From positions 1 through 64,000 of IMG/VR virus record IMGVR_UViG_3300032132_000211: a stretch of 64,000 nt of DNA. The stretch is one strand, 5' to 3'. A model generated the notes under the pieces. It made no database searches, was not told the origin of the DNA, and saw nothing but the letters and a program-made list of their open reading frames with translations. Shown in pieces: positions 42,133 to 50,666 of this stretch; within the stretch, counting starts at the first letter, position 1, and each line of letters opens with the position of its first letter. The translations under genes and the position numbers were made by a program. Source of the stretch: a virus.

Positions 42133-43221
42133 TCACTTAGAACCGAGGTTATTTTTGTCATTAGAATCAATGTCTGCATCGGAAGTTTCACCTGATATAT
42201 CTGTCTTATCGTGTACCTCTGTGGCCGAATTAGTCGGCCTAACGTCTATGTCTTCATCTCTCGCAGAGGCTGAAAGCTCAAAGAAAGGTGAGGCAACAGC
42301 CGGGCTGATGAGATCCAGCAGAATGTCTATTATCGTTGTGCTGCTACCAGTAGAGCTGACTATTACCTTTCCATCTATTAGCTCAGTTAGAGCTTCTGTG
42401 ACCTGTAACTTGATATCTACCAATTCTGTTGCACCGCTAGTAACAGCCACCTTTGAATCAAATACCTCTGTGTCAGCATCCCCTATTTGAACCTTACTGT
42501 CAAAGACTTCTGTTAAGGAATCTTGTACTAGAAGTTTTGAGTCAAATATACTAGTCACTAGATCTTGTACCGCCAATTTAGCGTCTATTATGCTAGTATC
42601 AGCATCTTTTAATACTAATTTACTATCTATTACATTCGTAATTGTATCGGCTAATAGAATTTTCGCGTCTATCACTTGAGTATCTGACAAGCTGACAACT
42701 ACCTTTGAATCAAATACCTCGATATCATCATCTGCGATTACTACTTTGCTATCGAATACCTCTGTATCTGTATCGGCCAGGACGATCTTACCGTCGATGA
42801 CCTGCGTGTCTGCTAGGCTGATAATTACCTTTGAATCAAATACCTCGATATCGTCATCTGCGATTATTATCTTGTTATCAAATACTTCTGTGTCGGCATC
42901 CGCGACTATAACTTTAGCGTCTATTAGATCCGCTAATGCTTCTACTACAATAGCTTTCAAATCGAATACGTCTGAAAGGCTGTCTTGTACTATTACCTTT
43001 GAATCAAAGACCTCGGTATCGTCGTCTGTGATTACTATCTTGTCGTCGAACAGTTCTGTGCTTGCGTCTTGCACTATCGCCTTGGCGTCTATGATATCAG
43101 TTAGATCATCTTGGACTATAGCTTTCGCGTCGAACACGGTCGTAAGGTTTTCCAATACGATTATCTTCGCGTCGATTAACTCGGTTGATTCTTCTCCGAC
43201 ATTGAATAAAAGTGTTAACAT
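42133..43221 (-). CDS. Tandem 14-residue repeat protein (20 copies)
   Basis: 362 residues from ATG 43221 (TAGGAGA upstream). After ~15 residues it consists of 20 units of 14 residues with consensus V-(F/I)-D-(S/A)-K-V-I-V-x-D-x-x-T-E, for example VFDSKVIVQDSLSD and VIDAKILLADTITN, ending near residue 300; then a charged, Asp/Ser-rich tail (ISGETSDADIDSND). The alternating hydrophobic pattern with fixed Asp/Lys suits a beta-solenoid or stacked fibre. No signal peptide, so it stays in the cytoplasm and could be part of the virion. Its place between exported proteins and the connector is unusual. No family recognised. Confidence 0.8.
   Translation of the reverse strand: MLTLLFNVGEESTELIDAKIIVLENLTTVFDAKAIVQDDLTDIIDAKAIVQDASTELFDDKIVITDDDTEVFDSKVIVQDSLSDVFDLKAIVVEALADLIDAKVIVADADTEVFDNKIIIADDDIEVFDSKVIISLADTQVIDGKIVLADTDTEVFDSKVVIADDDIEVFDSKVVVSLSDTQVIDAKILLADTITNVIDSKLVLKDADTSIIDAKLAVQDLVTSIFDSKLLVQDSLTEVFDSKVQIGDADTEVFDSKVAVTSGATELVDIKLQVTEALTELIDGKVIVSSTGSSTTIIDILLDLISPAVASPFFELSASARDEDIDVRPTNSATEVHDKTDISGETSDADIDSNDKNNLGSK
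42280..43170 (-). repeat. 42-bp tandem repeat array
   Basis: The 14-codon units of the 42133-43221 gene are visible as degenerate 42-bp repeats. Some neighbouring blocks are nearly identical at DNA level: three-unit blocks of 126 bp containing ADDDIEVFDSKV and SL(A/S)DTQVID occur twice in tandem, which indicates recent duplication by unequal recombination. Boundaries are approximate. Confidence 0.8.
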
Positions 43222-43230
43222 CAATATCTC

Positions 43231-46200
43231 CTATGGCGTGAAGTCACAACTCCATGTCGCGCAGTCGAGATTGTTGGTGCATGGTCGTGGGCGAATACCT
43301 GCGGAGCAGACATTTGCAGTGCAGACTCCATCGTGTACGGTTACGCCATCGTTATCGAAACAGGCAACAGCCTGGTCTACGACTGTATCGTATCCGGTTT
43401 GGCTCCAGTGTACCGCGTCGTTGAATAGGTCAGCGCGTGGGCCTGTCCCTGCCCTGACGTAAGCCTGGAACGCATCTTCGTGGGACATAAAGTGGTCCCC
43501 GTTGTCGTGGGCTGTGGTCAAGATGTATTCTTGAAGGTGTCGCTGGGCTTGGTTGTGGGCGCGGAAGGCGTTTGCGCCCTTGCCGGTGTACACCAGGTCA
43601 CCGGATGGTTGAGTGCCCCAAATGATCTCTACGGCTGACGCTCCGGTTCTAGCCGCTGCAATCGACCTGATTGTATCAACGCTGCGCTTGGCCTCTGCTA
43701 TCGGGTTCGACCCGACACACAATCCAGAGCAACTGTTGGTATTCAACTCACCATCTATTAGCCAGTCACCGTTCGGCGCGCCTGGTGCGTCAACCCGGTT
43801 GAACGCTTGTAGGGAAATGGACACAGCACAGGTGCCAGAAGTACACTCGCCTATGCAAACACTGCCTACGCAAGTCGCGTCTGCATAGGCAACCTCTGTT
43901 TGGCAATCGGCATCCGCTACACACGGGATCACCGTTTCGCAGTCAGCGTCTGCAGAGCAGGTCGCGCATGTGGCAGCGTCGGTCGTGGACAGGAAGATGT
44001 CTTTCGTAGCGTTGCTGTTGAAACAATATGTGTCACCAAGATCCGCGCCACCTAATGCCCACCCACCGTTGGTTCGGTTCAGTTGGCAGGGGTAGCCGTT
44101 GTCCGCTCCTTCGCTCAGGCAGTAGCCTGGGTACTCTTGGCAAGACCCGCCGCCTGCACATGCGAATGAGGTGCCCGTGCAGTCATCATCACAGCAGCGG
44201 CCATGATCTGTGCCGCCGACACAGTACTTGCTGCTGGCGATGTTGCCACCCGCGAGTGTGTTGTACCCACCAATGATCCAGACGTAATCGGCGTTGGCTG
44301 CGCTGCCTTTGCGTACGCGGCAGTTCATGTCGGTGCCTATAGTTCCATCAAGCGCCTGCGTTAAACTAGTCTCGAAGTTACCCAGAGTCGTGCTGCCTCT
44401 CGTGCAGAGCGTGATGTTGTTGAACGCTGCAAGGTTGGAGAGCAGCAGGCCGTGGAACGATCCTTGGTTCGCTGTGCTGTCACCAAACAGAACGAGCGTA
44501 TTCACTTCATCACCGTTCACGTCATCGAACGCGCCGGTCAGAACAACCGGGTCCATCTCGACATCTATAGTCGCGCCCATCTCAGTGAAGTTAACATTGC
44601 AGCTTGAGCCTTCGCACGCGCCATCTGTAGCGGGGCGAAGTGTTATCAAATCTACGTCACTGTCCGACCACCCCGTGGTACCTGGGTAATCCAATACGTG
44701 GTGGTCCACGGCCAGGATCTCTGTCGCGTCCGCTTCATCCGATACGTCAAACCAGCCGGACGAGATGTAGGCCACAGACCCACCACCCGAAGCGTTGGAA
44801 GTCGCGGTTGAGTCCGCTTCTAGTGTGAACGAGTCGGCGTTCACAATCGTCATCGCTCCGGTGACTTGCAGTTCTGATGCTGACAGCCCACCGAAAGCAG
44901 TAGCGCCCTGAAGCGACACGATGGCTCCGTTGGCAAGGCCATGTCCGGTTTCGTTGATAGTGATCGTAGCGTCCGTGTTCACCGTGTCGATTTGGTCTGT
45001 TCCCAGCAACACTCGCATCCCGGTGCAGTCATCTCCCTCAGCTACGCTGTTACTGACGCAGATGCCCGTGTTCTTGCCAGAGCCCGCGCCCTTGTTCGAG
45101 TTGTCCTTGACGTAGGAGTACAGGTGCATCGATGCGTTGTCGTTCAGATCGGCAGCGTCGTTGGTGGTAAGCGTGAGGTCTTGCAACTCAAGGTGCTCGC
45201 CTTCCACGCTGCCAGCAGCACCTACGATGAAGTCGGTGTGGTCTGGAGTCGTAGCCGTAGCCCATTCGTCAACCGTGAGGTGTAGCGTGCTGCCGATACC
45301 GCATGTACCAGTACAACCGAAGTCGCTGTCCGCGTTCGTCGCGGCAGACATCCCGTCAGGTGCGAAGTCTACCAAGCGCACAACAGCCATGCCTGAGTCG
45401 GAAGCGTTGTCCACGAGTATGTCATCGTAGTCAAAGTACATCTTGCTGCCGAGTAGCGGCAGTGGGCCGGACGCGTGAGCGCCAAAGGAGATGCCGTTCT
45501 GTTTGTTGTTCACGAGATCCTGACACTCGTTCTCAGAGGGCGAGCAGTTGACACAATCGCTATTCGAGTTGCAAGAGTGACCCCCTCCGTCGCAGTTACC
45601 TGGGCAAAGCCCAGTGTCCGCTAGTCCAGACCCCATCTCGATGCCGTTGACGGTCAGTGTGACTCGCGTCTGTTGAGCGGTGCCCTCGGTGTCATCCTCG
45701 ACTATCAGCACCTCTACCCATTCGCCTGCTGCCAGGTTGCCCGGTGTTCGCGCTATGTAGTCAGACACACACCATTGCTCACCACCAGTGTCAGCTAGGC
45801 ATACGTCGTCGCAAGCGCCTTGTGGGCCTGGGTTCTCGCAGATCTCATCATCGACTCCACAGTCCGAGTCGTCGGTACATGGTGTGCAACTGATTCCGTC
45901 GTTGTTACCACCAGAGCAGACGTTGCCTGCGTAGAAGTGGTACGCGGCTAGAGAGTAGGTGTCTGTGCATTCGCCAGACCCGCTATTGCAATCTGAATCG
46001 GTGGTACAACTGGTTCCTATGTCGGTCCCGGCTTTACATCGCTTGTCAGAGAATCCGTTCGGTAGTAGTGAGCGTTCCGCTTGTATGCTGGTTCCGGGGC
46101 CAGTACCGTCTTGCGAGAACCGTATGATAGAGGGCCATGCGCCCGAAGCATAGGATCTCCAGTCTACGATCTTGAACAGGAAGTGGACCGCTGTGTAGTC

Positions 46201-46641
46201 TGCTGCGGTGAACGTTTCTACGCCCCAGTTCACAGAGTCCTGGTTGGTAGCAGACAGCCGCATGTAGCAGTCGTTGTTCGGTGATCCGTTCCAACACTCC
46301 AACTCGCAGTCCGCGTCGGTAGCGCAGTCGTGTCCCGCGTCAAGCGCACCCGCGCCGTACTGGCACCAGTCTTGTCGTGCGCCCGTCACCTCAACGCTCA
46401 AGCACGCGCAGGTGCCGGTGTCCAGGCCGGTGCAACAGGCGTATGGGGCGCTGGACCCAGTGCAGTCCCCGTTGTCTTGATCGCAGTCCCCTTGTTCAGA
46501 GGGCAAACCCATGATGTGCGCCGAGTTCCCAACAGGGGCCTCACAGAACTCGAAGCCCCACGGAGGCGAAATGCGCTCCGCGTGAGCCATCGTAGCCGTG
46601 AGTAGAAGGGCTGCTGCTATTGTTAAGACCTTAGCCATCAT
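43231..46641 (-). CDS. Exported SGNH-hydrolase-like protein with Cys-rich repeats
   Basis: 1136 residues with signal peptide AKVLTIAAALLLTATMAHA. At least seven cysteine-rich repeats of the type C-x-x-(D/N)-x-D-C occur (CATDADCELEC, CTTDSDCNSGSGEC, CTDDSDCGVDDEIC, CNSNSDCVNC, CVADADCQTEV). A C-terminal SGNH/GDSL-like hydrolase has LVLFGDSTANQG (Ser near 720), GGYNTLAGG and the Asp-His pair in NDAVHWSQTGYD (about 1074), with an insertion of cysteine repeats between them. SGNH enzymes deacetylate or de-esterify sugars and lipids. The composition is like secreted proteins of Myxococcota-type bacteria, suggesting acquisition from such a host (inference). Confidence 0.72.
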   Translation of the reverse strand: MMAKVLTIAAALLLTATMAHAERISPPWGFEFCEAPVGNSAHIMGLPSEQGDCDQDNGDCTGSSAPYACCTGLDTGTCACLSVEVTGARQDWCQYGAGALDAGHDCATDADCELECWNGSPNNDCYMRLSATNQDSVNWGVETFTAADYTAVHFLFKIVDWRSYASGAWPSIIRFSQDGTGPGTSIQAERSLLPNGFSDKRCKAGTDIGTSCTTDSDCNSGSGECTDTYSLAAYHFYAGNVCSGGNNDGISCTPCTDDSDCGVDDEICENPGPQGACDDVCLADTGGEQWCVSDYIARTPGNLAAGEWVEVLIVEDDTEGTAQQTRVTLTVNGIEMGSGLADTGLCPGNCDGGGHSCNSNSDCVNCSPSENECQDLVNNKQNGISFGAHASGPLPLLGSKMYFDYDDILVDNASDSGMAVVRLVDFAPDGMSAATNADSDFGCTGTCGIGSTLHLTVDEWATATTPDHTDFIVGAAGSVEGEHLELQDLTLTTNDAADLNDNASMHLYSYVKDNSNKGAGSGKNTGICVSNSVAEGDDCTGMRVLLGTDQIDTVNTDATITINETGHGLANGAIVSLQGATAFGGLSASELQVTGAMTIVNADSFTLEADSTATSNASGGGSVAYISSGWFDVSDEADATEILAVDHHVLDYPGTTGWSDSDVDLITLRPATDGACEGSSCNVNFTEMGATIDVEMDPVVLTGAFDDVNGDEVNTLVLFGDSTANQGSFHGLLLSNLAAFNNITLCTRGSTTLGNFETSLTQALDGTIGTDMNCRVRKGSAANADYVWIIGGYNTLAGGNIASSKYCVGGTDHGRCCDDDCTGTSFACAGGGSCQEYPGYCLSEGADNGYPCQLNRTNGGWALGGADLGDTYCFNSNATKDIFLSTTDAATCATCSADADCETVIPCVADADCQTEVAYADATCVGSVCIGECTSGTCAVSISLQAFNRVDAPGAPNGDWLIDGELNTNSCSGLCVGSNPIAEAKRSVDTIRSIAAARTGASAVEIIWGTQPSGDLVYTGKGANAFRAHNQAQRHLQEYILTTAHDNGDHFMSHEDAFQAYVRAGTGPRADLFNDAVHWSQTGYDTVVDQAVACFDNDGVTVHDGVCTANVCSAGIRPRPCTNNLDCATWSCDFTP

Positions 46642-46642
46642 C

Positions 46643-48619
46643 TTAATCTAAGTCACAGATAACATTCATATTGGGGTTGCAGTAGGTTCCGTCAGGAGGA
46701 CAGTCCACCCCATCGCACTGAAGGAAGAAATTAATCTTACTGCCGCTTACCACAGTGGCAGTGCTTACTCCCGAATCACATGTGGTGCCAGAGCTAATCG
46801 TACAAGAGAGAACTGTAGAAGCATCATCTCTAAAACCGGCTGTTAAGACTGTAGTGCCGTCCCAGGTGCATCCAGGCGTATCCACATACAAATCGTGACA
46901 AACCATTCCAGCCTTTACTAGCTGCTGTGAGAAAGTTTCATTAGCTGAAGAACCACTCCAGATTGCATTCACCATCGGGTAAATGTCATTACCGTTTGTA
47001 AGGACGGTGTCACCACCCCAAATCCAGTTTGTAGTAGTAAAAACTTGGCGGCCTCGACCTGGGTAGTACTTGTGCTCGGCATCCGAGTAGATGTGGAGCG
47101 TACCGTCATCACTGTCTACTTCGATCTCACCCACCACCGATACGGATGGTGTTGAGTTGGACGGGATCTGAATCGTCGCGGCGCTCATGTCGAACCCGCC
47201 CGTTACGTCAACGTCGGTTCCGTTTGATTCTAGGCAACCGTCCGACCCTGCGCCCAAGCAGATGTGCTTCGCATCGTCCATGACGTTATCCGTGCTCTCT
47301 AGCATCACATCAGTAGAGGTGGTCTTCAGTACGTTTGCGTGTAGGCTGATCGTAGCCATCTTGCTTGCGGTGCATACGCCAGCAGGGGAACCAGCGCAGT
47401 CACCATCGACCGTGCAGAACGAACCCGCCTCGGAACCGCCTAGACAAGCCTTACCTGTGCCCACTACGCTGAAGTCCGCTCCCGTGAAGTCGATACCAGG
47501 TAGCGTTGCGACATAAGCGTTACCCACGTTGACGGGTGTGCCGTAGTCGTATGAGGTCAGCATGTTATAGGTCGTGTCTGTAGGATCTATGTCAGGGAAG
47601 CAGAACTGATGTTCGTCATCGTCCTTGCCAGAGCCTTCGCACAGGACGCAAGCACCCGTTGCAGTAGCAACGATCTGGCACTCGTCTGTCTCCATGCCTT
47701 CGTTGGAAGCCAGGGTGGGCGAGAAATCGTGCTCCAGCCATGTCAGGCTGTCAGCAGCAGGGACTGGTGTGTCCCAGGTGTTATCTCCAGCCCAGTAAGT
47801 CGTTGCCGTAGCGCTTGTGCCTGTAGCCATCATGCCAGCAGTGATCTCCAGTTCGTCTGTACCTCCATCTTCAAAGGCTGTCTTGGTGATGTCAATGGTA
47901 TCGCCAGTCAGTGTGATAGGAGCACCCACCGCCAGGTTAGTATCATCGCTGATGTCCACTGTGCCGAGTGTTAGCTCTTGTGAGGAGATAGTCACGTAGT
48001 TCAAGCCACTTTCTATAGTAACATCCGTTGAGTTGTCAGTACCAATAGGGTCCACACCAATAGAGGTGCGTAGCGTAGCGCCAGACTCAACCGCAGGGTC
48101 TGTAGTGCCGTCGCCCACGATCATCTGGCCATCGCTGAGCAGGCCGCTGTTAGTAACTGCACCTGTGCCACTGCCGAACAACACGCCGCCATCTATGTGT
48201 GATGACGCTCCAGTGCCGCCATCAGCTACAGCAACGTCTGTACCGCTAACGTGGTAGGCAGTAGTGTCAGTCCCCGCTCCACCCTCGATGTAGTTGCCCG
48301 TGTGAATTGTGCCCACAGAGGTAGTCCAATCGAGGTGCTCGTTGACTAGGTCGATGTGGGAGTCGATGGTCGCGTGGCTATCAGCCCCTATGTTGGTCAA
48401 CAGGGTGTGATCTAGAACATCAATGAAGTTTTCATCGACATCCTTTACTTTATTGCAGTTTGTATCGTGGTAAATCCTGTCAGCACTAGTATCTAGGCAC
48501 GTAACGCCGTCAATCTTAAGGAACCTGAAATTTGTTTTCCTGCTATTAACACTGTCTGCATAGGCGAAAGTTGCCGTGCATAGTAGCGCAGCAATAGCTT
48601 TAGCTAGTATTTTCTTCAT
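46643..48619 (-). CDS. Exported fibre-like protein with cysteine repeat
   Basis: 658 residues. Signal peptide ILAKAIAALLCTATFAYA. The middle has phage-fibre-like repeats (ADGGTGASSHIDGGVLFGSG, VTNSGLLSDGQMIVGDGTTD), common in tail fibres, then a cysteine-rich insert CLGGSEAGSFCTVDGDC of the same type as in the neighbouring SGNH protein. It ends CNPNMNVICDLD. The combination of a Sec signal with fibre motifs is odd because virion fibres normally fold in the cytoplasm. TAATG coupling with the upstream gene; GGAGAAATTCTA before the ATG. Confidence 0.65.
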   Translation of the reverse strand: MKKILAKAIAALLCTATFAYADSVNSRKTNFRFLKIDGVTCLDTSADRIYHDTNCNKVKDVDENFIDVLDHTLLTNIGADSHATIDSHIDLVNEHLDWTTSVGTIHTGNYIEGGAGTDTTAYHVSGTDVAVADGGTGASSHIDGGVLFGSGTGAVTNSGLLSDGQMIVGDGTTDPAVESGATLRTSIGVDPIGTDNSTDVTIESGLNYVTISSQELTLGTVDISDDTNLAVGAPITLTGDTIDITKTAFEDGGTDELEITAGMMATGTSATATTYWAGDNTWDTPVPAADSLTWLEHDFSPTLASNEGMETDECQIVATATGACVLCEGSGKDDDEHQFCFPDIDPTDTTYNMLTSYDYGTPVNVGNAYVATLPGIDFTGADFSVVGTGKACLGGSEAGSFCTVDGDCAGSPAGVCTASKMATISLHANVLKTTSTDVMLESTDNVMDDAKHICLGAGSDGCLESNGTDVDVTGGFDMSAATIQIPSNSTPSVSVVGEIEVDSDDGTLHIYSDAEHKYYPGRGRQVFTTTNWIWGGDTVLTNGNDIYPMVNAIWSGSSANETFSQQLVKAGMVCHDLYVDTPGCTWDGTTVLTAGFRDDASTVLSCTISSGTTCDSGVSTATVVSGSKINFFLQCDGVDCPPDGTYCNPNMNVICDLD

Positions 48620-49080
48620 TAGAATTTCTCCAGTATTCTCATAGTTACTCCAGCCGCTGCCGAAGATGTTAAAATGCCTCGCAAATCACCTGTATAATCA
48701 TCGAAGTCAGCCGAGTCACCATCCATCAACGCTATCCCCTTTCCTTGCCCAGTCGTGCCTGCTGCTATACCGTAAAAAACTATGTCGTTCGTTCCTGCTT
48801 CTGAGAAGTTCTGAATGTTCACTTTCCTTCTAGTTGTTTCTGTTGAGAAAAGCTCCGTGGGTGTTACTCCAACAGCTACAAGTACTTCGGAGTACACAGA
48901 GTTTGTGACTCCAGCAAAAGTAACTACTAGCCTGCCTGCTGAGTCAACTATTGCTTTGTTATCGGGAGTTGTTGCGTCACCAATAGTGATGTGCTGCAAC
49001 TCTACCGTTACACCGTCTAGAACACCGACATTAGTTGCTACTAACGCGGTGCCAGTATCTTTTACATTAATGAAAGCTAT
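48619..49080 (-). CDS. Small structural-type protein, probable non-ATG start
   Basis: The reading frame is open from before 49080 to 48619 and contains no ATG or GTG. Protein-like sequence continues upstream of the TTG at 48999 (AFINVKDTGTALVATNVG, LDGVTVELQHITIGD). GGAGG (49094-49090) is placed 9 nt before an ATA codon at 49080, giving 153 residues; TTG 48999 gives 126 but no good RBS. The end overlaps the fibre-like gene. Beta-rich, unknown function, probably a minor structural protein. Confidence 0.5.
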   Translation of the reverse strand: MAFINVKDTGTALVATNVGVLDGVTVELQHITIGDATTPDNKAIVDSAGRLVVTFAGVTNSVYSEVLVAVGVTPTELFSTETTRRKVNIQNFSEAGTNDIVFYGIAAGTTGQGKGIALMDGDSADFDDYTGDLRGILTSSAAAGVTMRILEKF

Positions 49081-49493
49081 TGTACTACGCCTCCGCTCTC
49101 AGGATGAAAATGGCTGGGGCTGTCTACTGGATTACGCGGTGATTCGTATTCTCTCAGCATCTCACCTGTCTTAAATTCATATTCTTTCATATATTCCACC
49201 CGACCATCCGTCCAACCAAGCGACCATGTGTTAATAGGGCGCTTATCAAGAATCTCTGTGCCATTATCCACAAAGGTAATCCCGCTAGACCTGAAGTGTA
49301 CGAACTCCTTGAACGTAGCGGGGAGGCTTTCCTTCTCTATCACGTAATTAAAATACTTAAATCTTGCTTGTATCTTAACAATCGTGTTAAGAGGAACGTC
49401 GTGGAAGTGGACCTCTTTCGACGAAAGACTAGTGCCGTCATCGAAGAAGAACATCAACTCAGCGTTCCTATTCTTTTTGTCAGTTGGTTTCAT
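49077..49493 (-). CDS. Unknown protein of the head-proximal region
   Basis: 138 residues with AAGGAGA before the ATG. Beta strands with aromatic residues (LMFFFDDGTSLSS, IKVARF-like VKIQARFKYFNYVIEK, NTWSLGWTDGRVEYMKEY) suggest a compact beta fold. No motif recognised. It ends only a few bases beyond the putative start of the following gene, so the two are coupled. Confidence 0.55.
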   Translation of the reverse strand: MKPTDKKNRNAELMFFFDDGTSLSSKEVHFHDVPLNTIVKIQARFKYFNYVIEKESLPATFKEFVHFRSSGITFVDNGTEILDKRPINTWSLGWTDGRVEYMKEYEFKTGEMLREYESPRNPVDSPSHFHPESGGVVQ

Positions 49494-49512
49494 TCCAGAT
49501 TATCTCCTTGTA

Positions 49513-50115
49513 TTACGAGAAATCTAGTTTAAAACTGCATCGCAACTCATAACCTGAGTCCGTACCCTTATACGTTCCTGAAGTCTCCTCGTCTGCAATG
49601 GCAAAATATGATGCGATGGCAACTACTTCTGAAGCTTCACCCGTAGTTGTTACACCAGTGATTGCAATTGAAGTTGTGTCATCGGCAGCATTTACATTCT
49701 GCGCGCCTGGCTCAGCTTCTGGCACAGATGCGAATGTGTATGATCCGACTGTCGCGCCAGCGACGTAAACTTCGTCAACGTTAGTCGTAGTACCTGTATC
49801 TGCGAACGAAAGGTCAACAAACTTCATTACCGAGCCTGCCTGGTCAAATCCGTTTGAACTCAACCAAAACTTGAAGTTATCTGCGCTAGTATTGCCGTTT
49901 GCGAAGGTTACGTCGAAGAAGAGCATACGAACGCCACTATCAGCCTGCCCACCTGAGATGTCTACTGTTCCGAAGTCCCATTCGTGACCGACGCCGGTTG
50001 TAACTCCAGACTGGCCTGAGACTGCTAGTGCTCGTTCTGATTTTGTGTCCAGGGCCGTTGTAGCTGTTGCTACCGGGATACTCCTGAATTCTACTGTGGG
50101 TGTATTAGCGGCCAT
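49513..50115 (-). CDS. Putative head decoration or minor structural protein
   Basis: 200 residues: beta-rich, Thr/Ser/Asp-rich, with EWDFGTVDISGGQADSGVRM, given as EWDFGTVDISGG, and FWLSSNGFDQAGSVMKFVDL. The ending ELRCSFKLDFS resembles virion proteins. It overlaps the preceding gene as TAATG and lies two genes after the capsid protein. A decoration role is plausible by position but not shown by motif. Confidence 0.55.
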   Translation of the reverse strand: MAANTPTVEFRSIPVATATTALDTKSERALAVSGQSGVTTGVGHEWDFGTVDISGGQADSGVRMLFFDVTFANGNTSADNFKFWLSSNGFDQAGSVMKFVDLSFADTGTTTNVDEVYVAGATVGSYTFASVPEAEPGAQNVNAADDTTSIAITGVTTTGEASEVVAIASYFAIADEETSGTYKGTDSGYELRCSFKLDFS

Positions 50116-50432
50116 TACTCTTCTTTATCTCCTTCTGAGTCGCTTGGCACGCTCAGGTCCTTAATTTCGACATCTGAAGGATCTAATGCTGTGTTCTTAA
50201 ATCCAAGCCGTGTCTTAAACGTTGTAGTATATTCTTTCACTACGCTGCCTGACGTTACCTTGGGCTCTGGTAGCGTGCCGTCAATGTACTTAAAACTCTT
50301 TGGGTCAATTGCACGTAAATATGATCCAACCTCGTCGGAAACTACATAAAAGCAGTTTGGTCCGAAAGTCATCGAGCCATTATTTGGGATATCTAAAGTC
50401 CCGACGTTACTAGAGACACATTTAATTTTCAT
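50115..50432 (-). CDS. Small protein downstream of the capsid gene
   Basis: 105 residues, KIKCVSSNVGTLDIPNNG at the start and an acidic end (SVPSDSEGDKEE). TGGAGGG precedes the ATG. It has its own late-type promoter and follows the capsid terminator. By position a head-tail or decoration protein; no motif recognised. Confidence 0.55.
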   Translation of the reverse strand: MKIKCVSSNVGTLDIPNNGSMTFGPNCFYVVSDEVGSYLRAIDPKSFKYIDGTLPEPKVTSGSVVKEYTTTFKTRLGFKNTALDPSDVEIKDLSVPSDSEGDKEE

Positions 50433-50458
50433 GAAAAACCCTCCACAAGTTATACCCT

Positions 50459-50492
50459 ATTATATCATATTTTTCCGCTGATTACGCGGAAA
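50459..50492 (-). promoter_or_regulatory. Late promoter with inverted repeat after the capsid terminator
   Basis: On the - strand TGA-TATAAT (TATAAT 50464 to 50459). Upstream is a perfect 7-bp inverted repeat TTTCCGC (50472-50478) / GCGGAAA (50486-50492) overlapping the -35 area, a possible operator. The leader to ATG 50432 is ~20 nt with GGAGG. Confidence 0.55.
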
Positions 50493-50608
50493 TGAGATCT
50501 ATCAACGTTAGCAATCGGTGTATTATCCAATCTTTATTGAAATACTTAAAATCTGGCTTTTTAGAAGCCACCCAGATTACTACCATTTTGTACACCTACC
50601 TAGAGAAA

Positions 50609-50637
50609 AGGGAGGGTCCCAAAAAGGAACCCTCCCT
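50609..50637 (-). terminator. Intrinsic terminator after the major capsid gene
   Basis: AGGGAGGGT (50609-50617) pairs perfectly with ACCCTCCCT (50629-50637). On the - strand the stem is followed by TTTTCTCT. It lies 30 bp after the capsid stop. It separates the highly expressed capsid gene from the rest of the late operon. Confidence 0.75.
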
Positions 50638-50666
50638 GTCTCGGAAGAACCTGGTTAACCCAAGGG

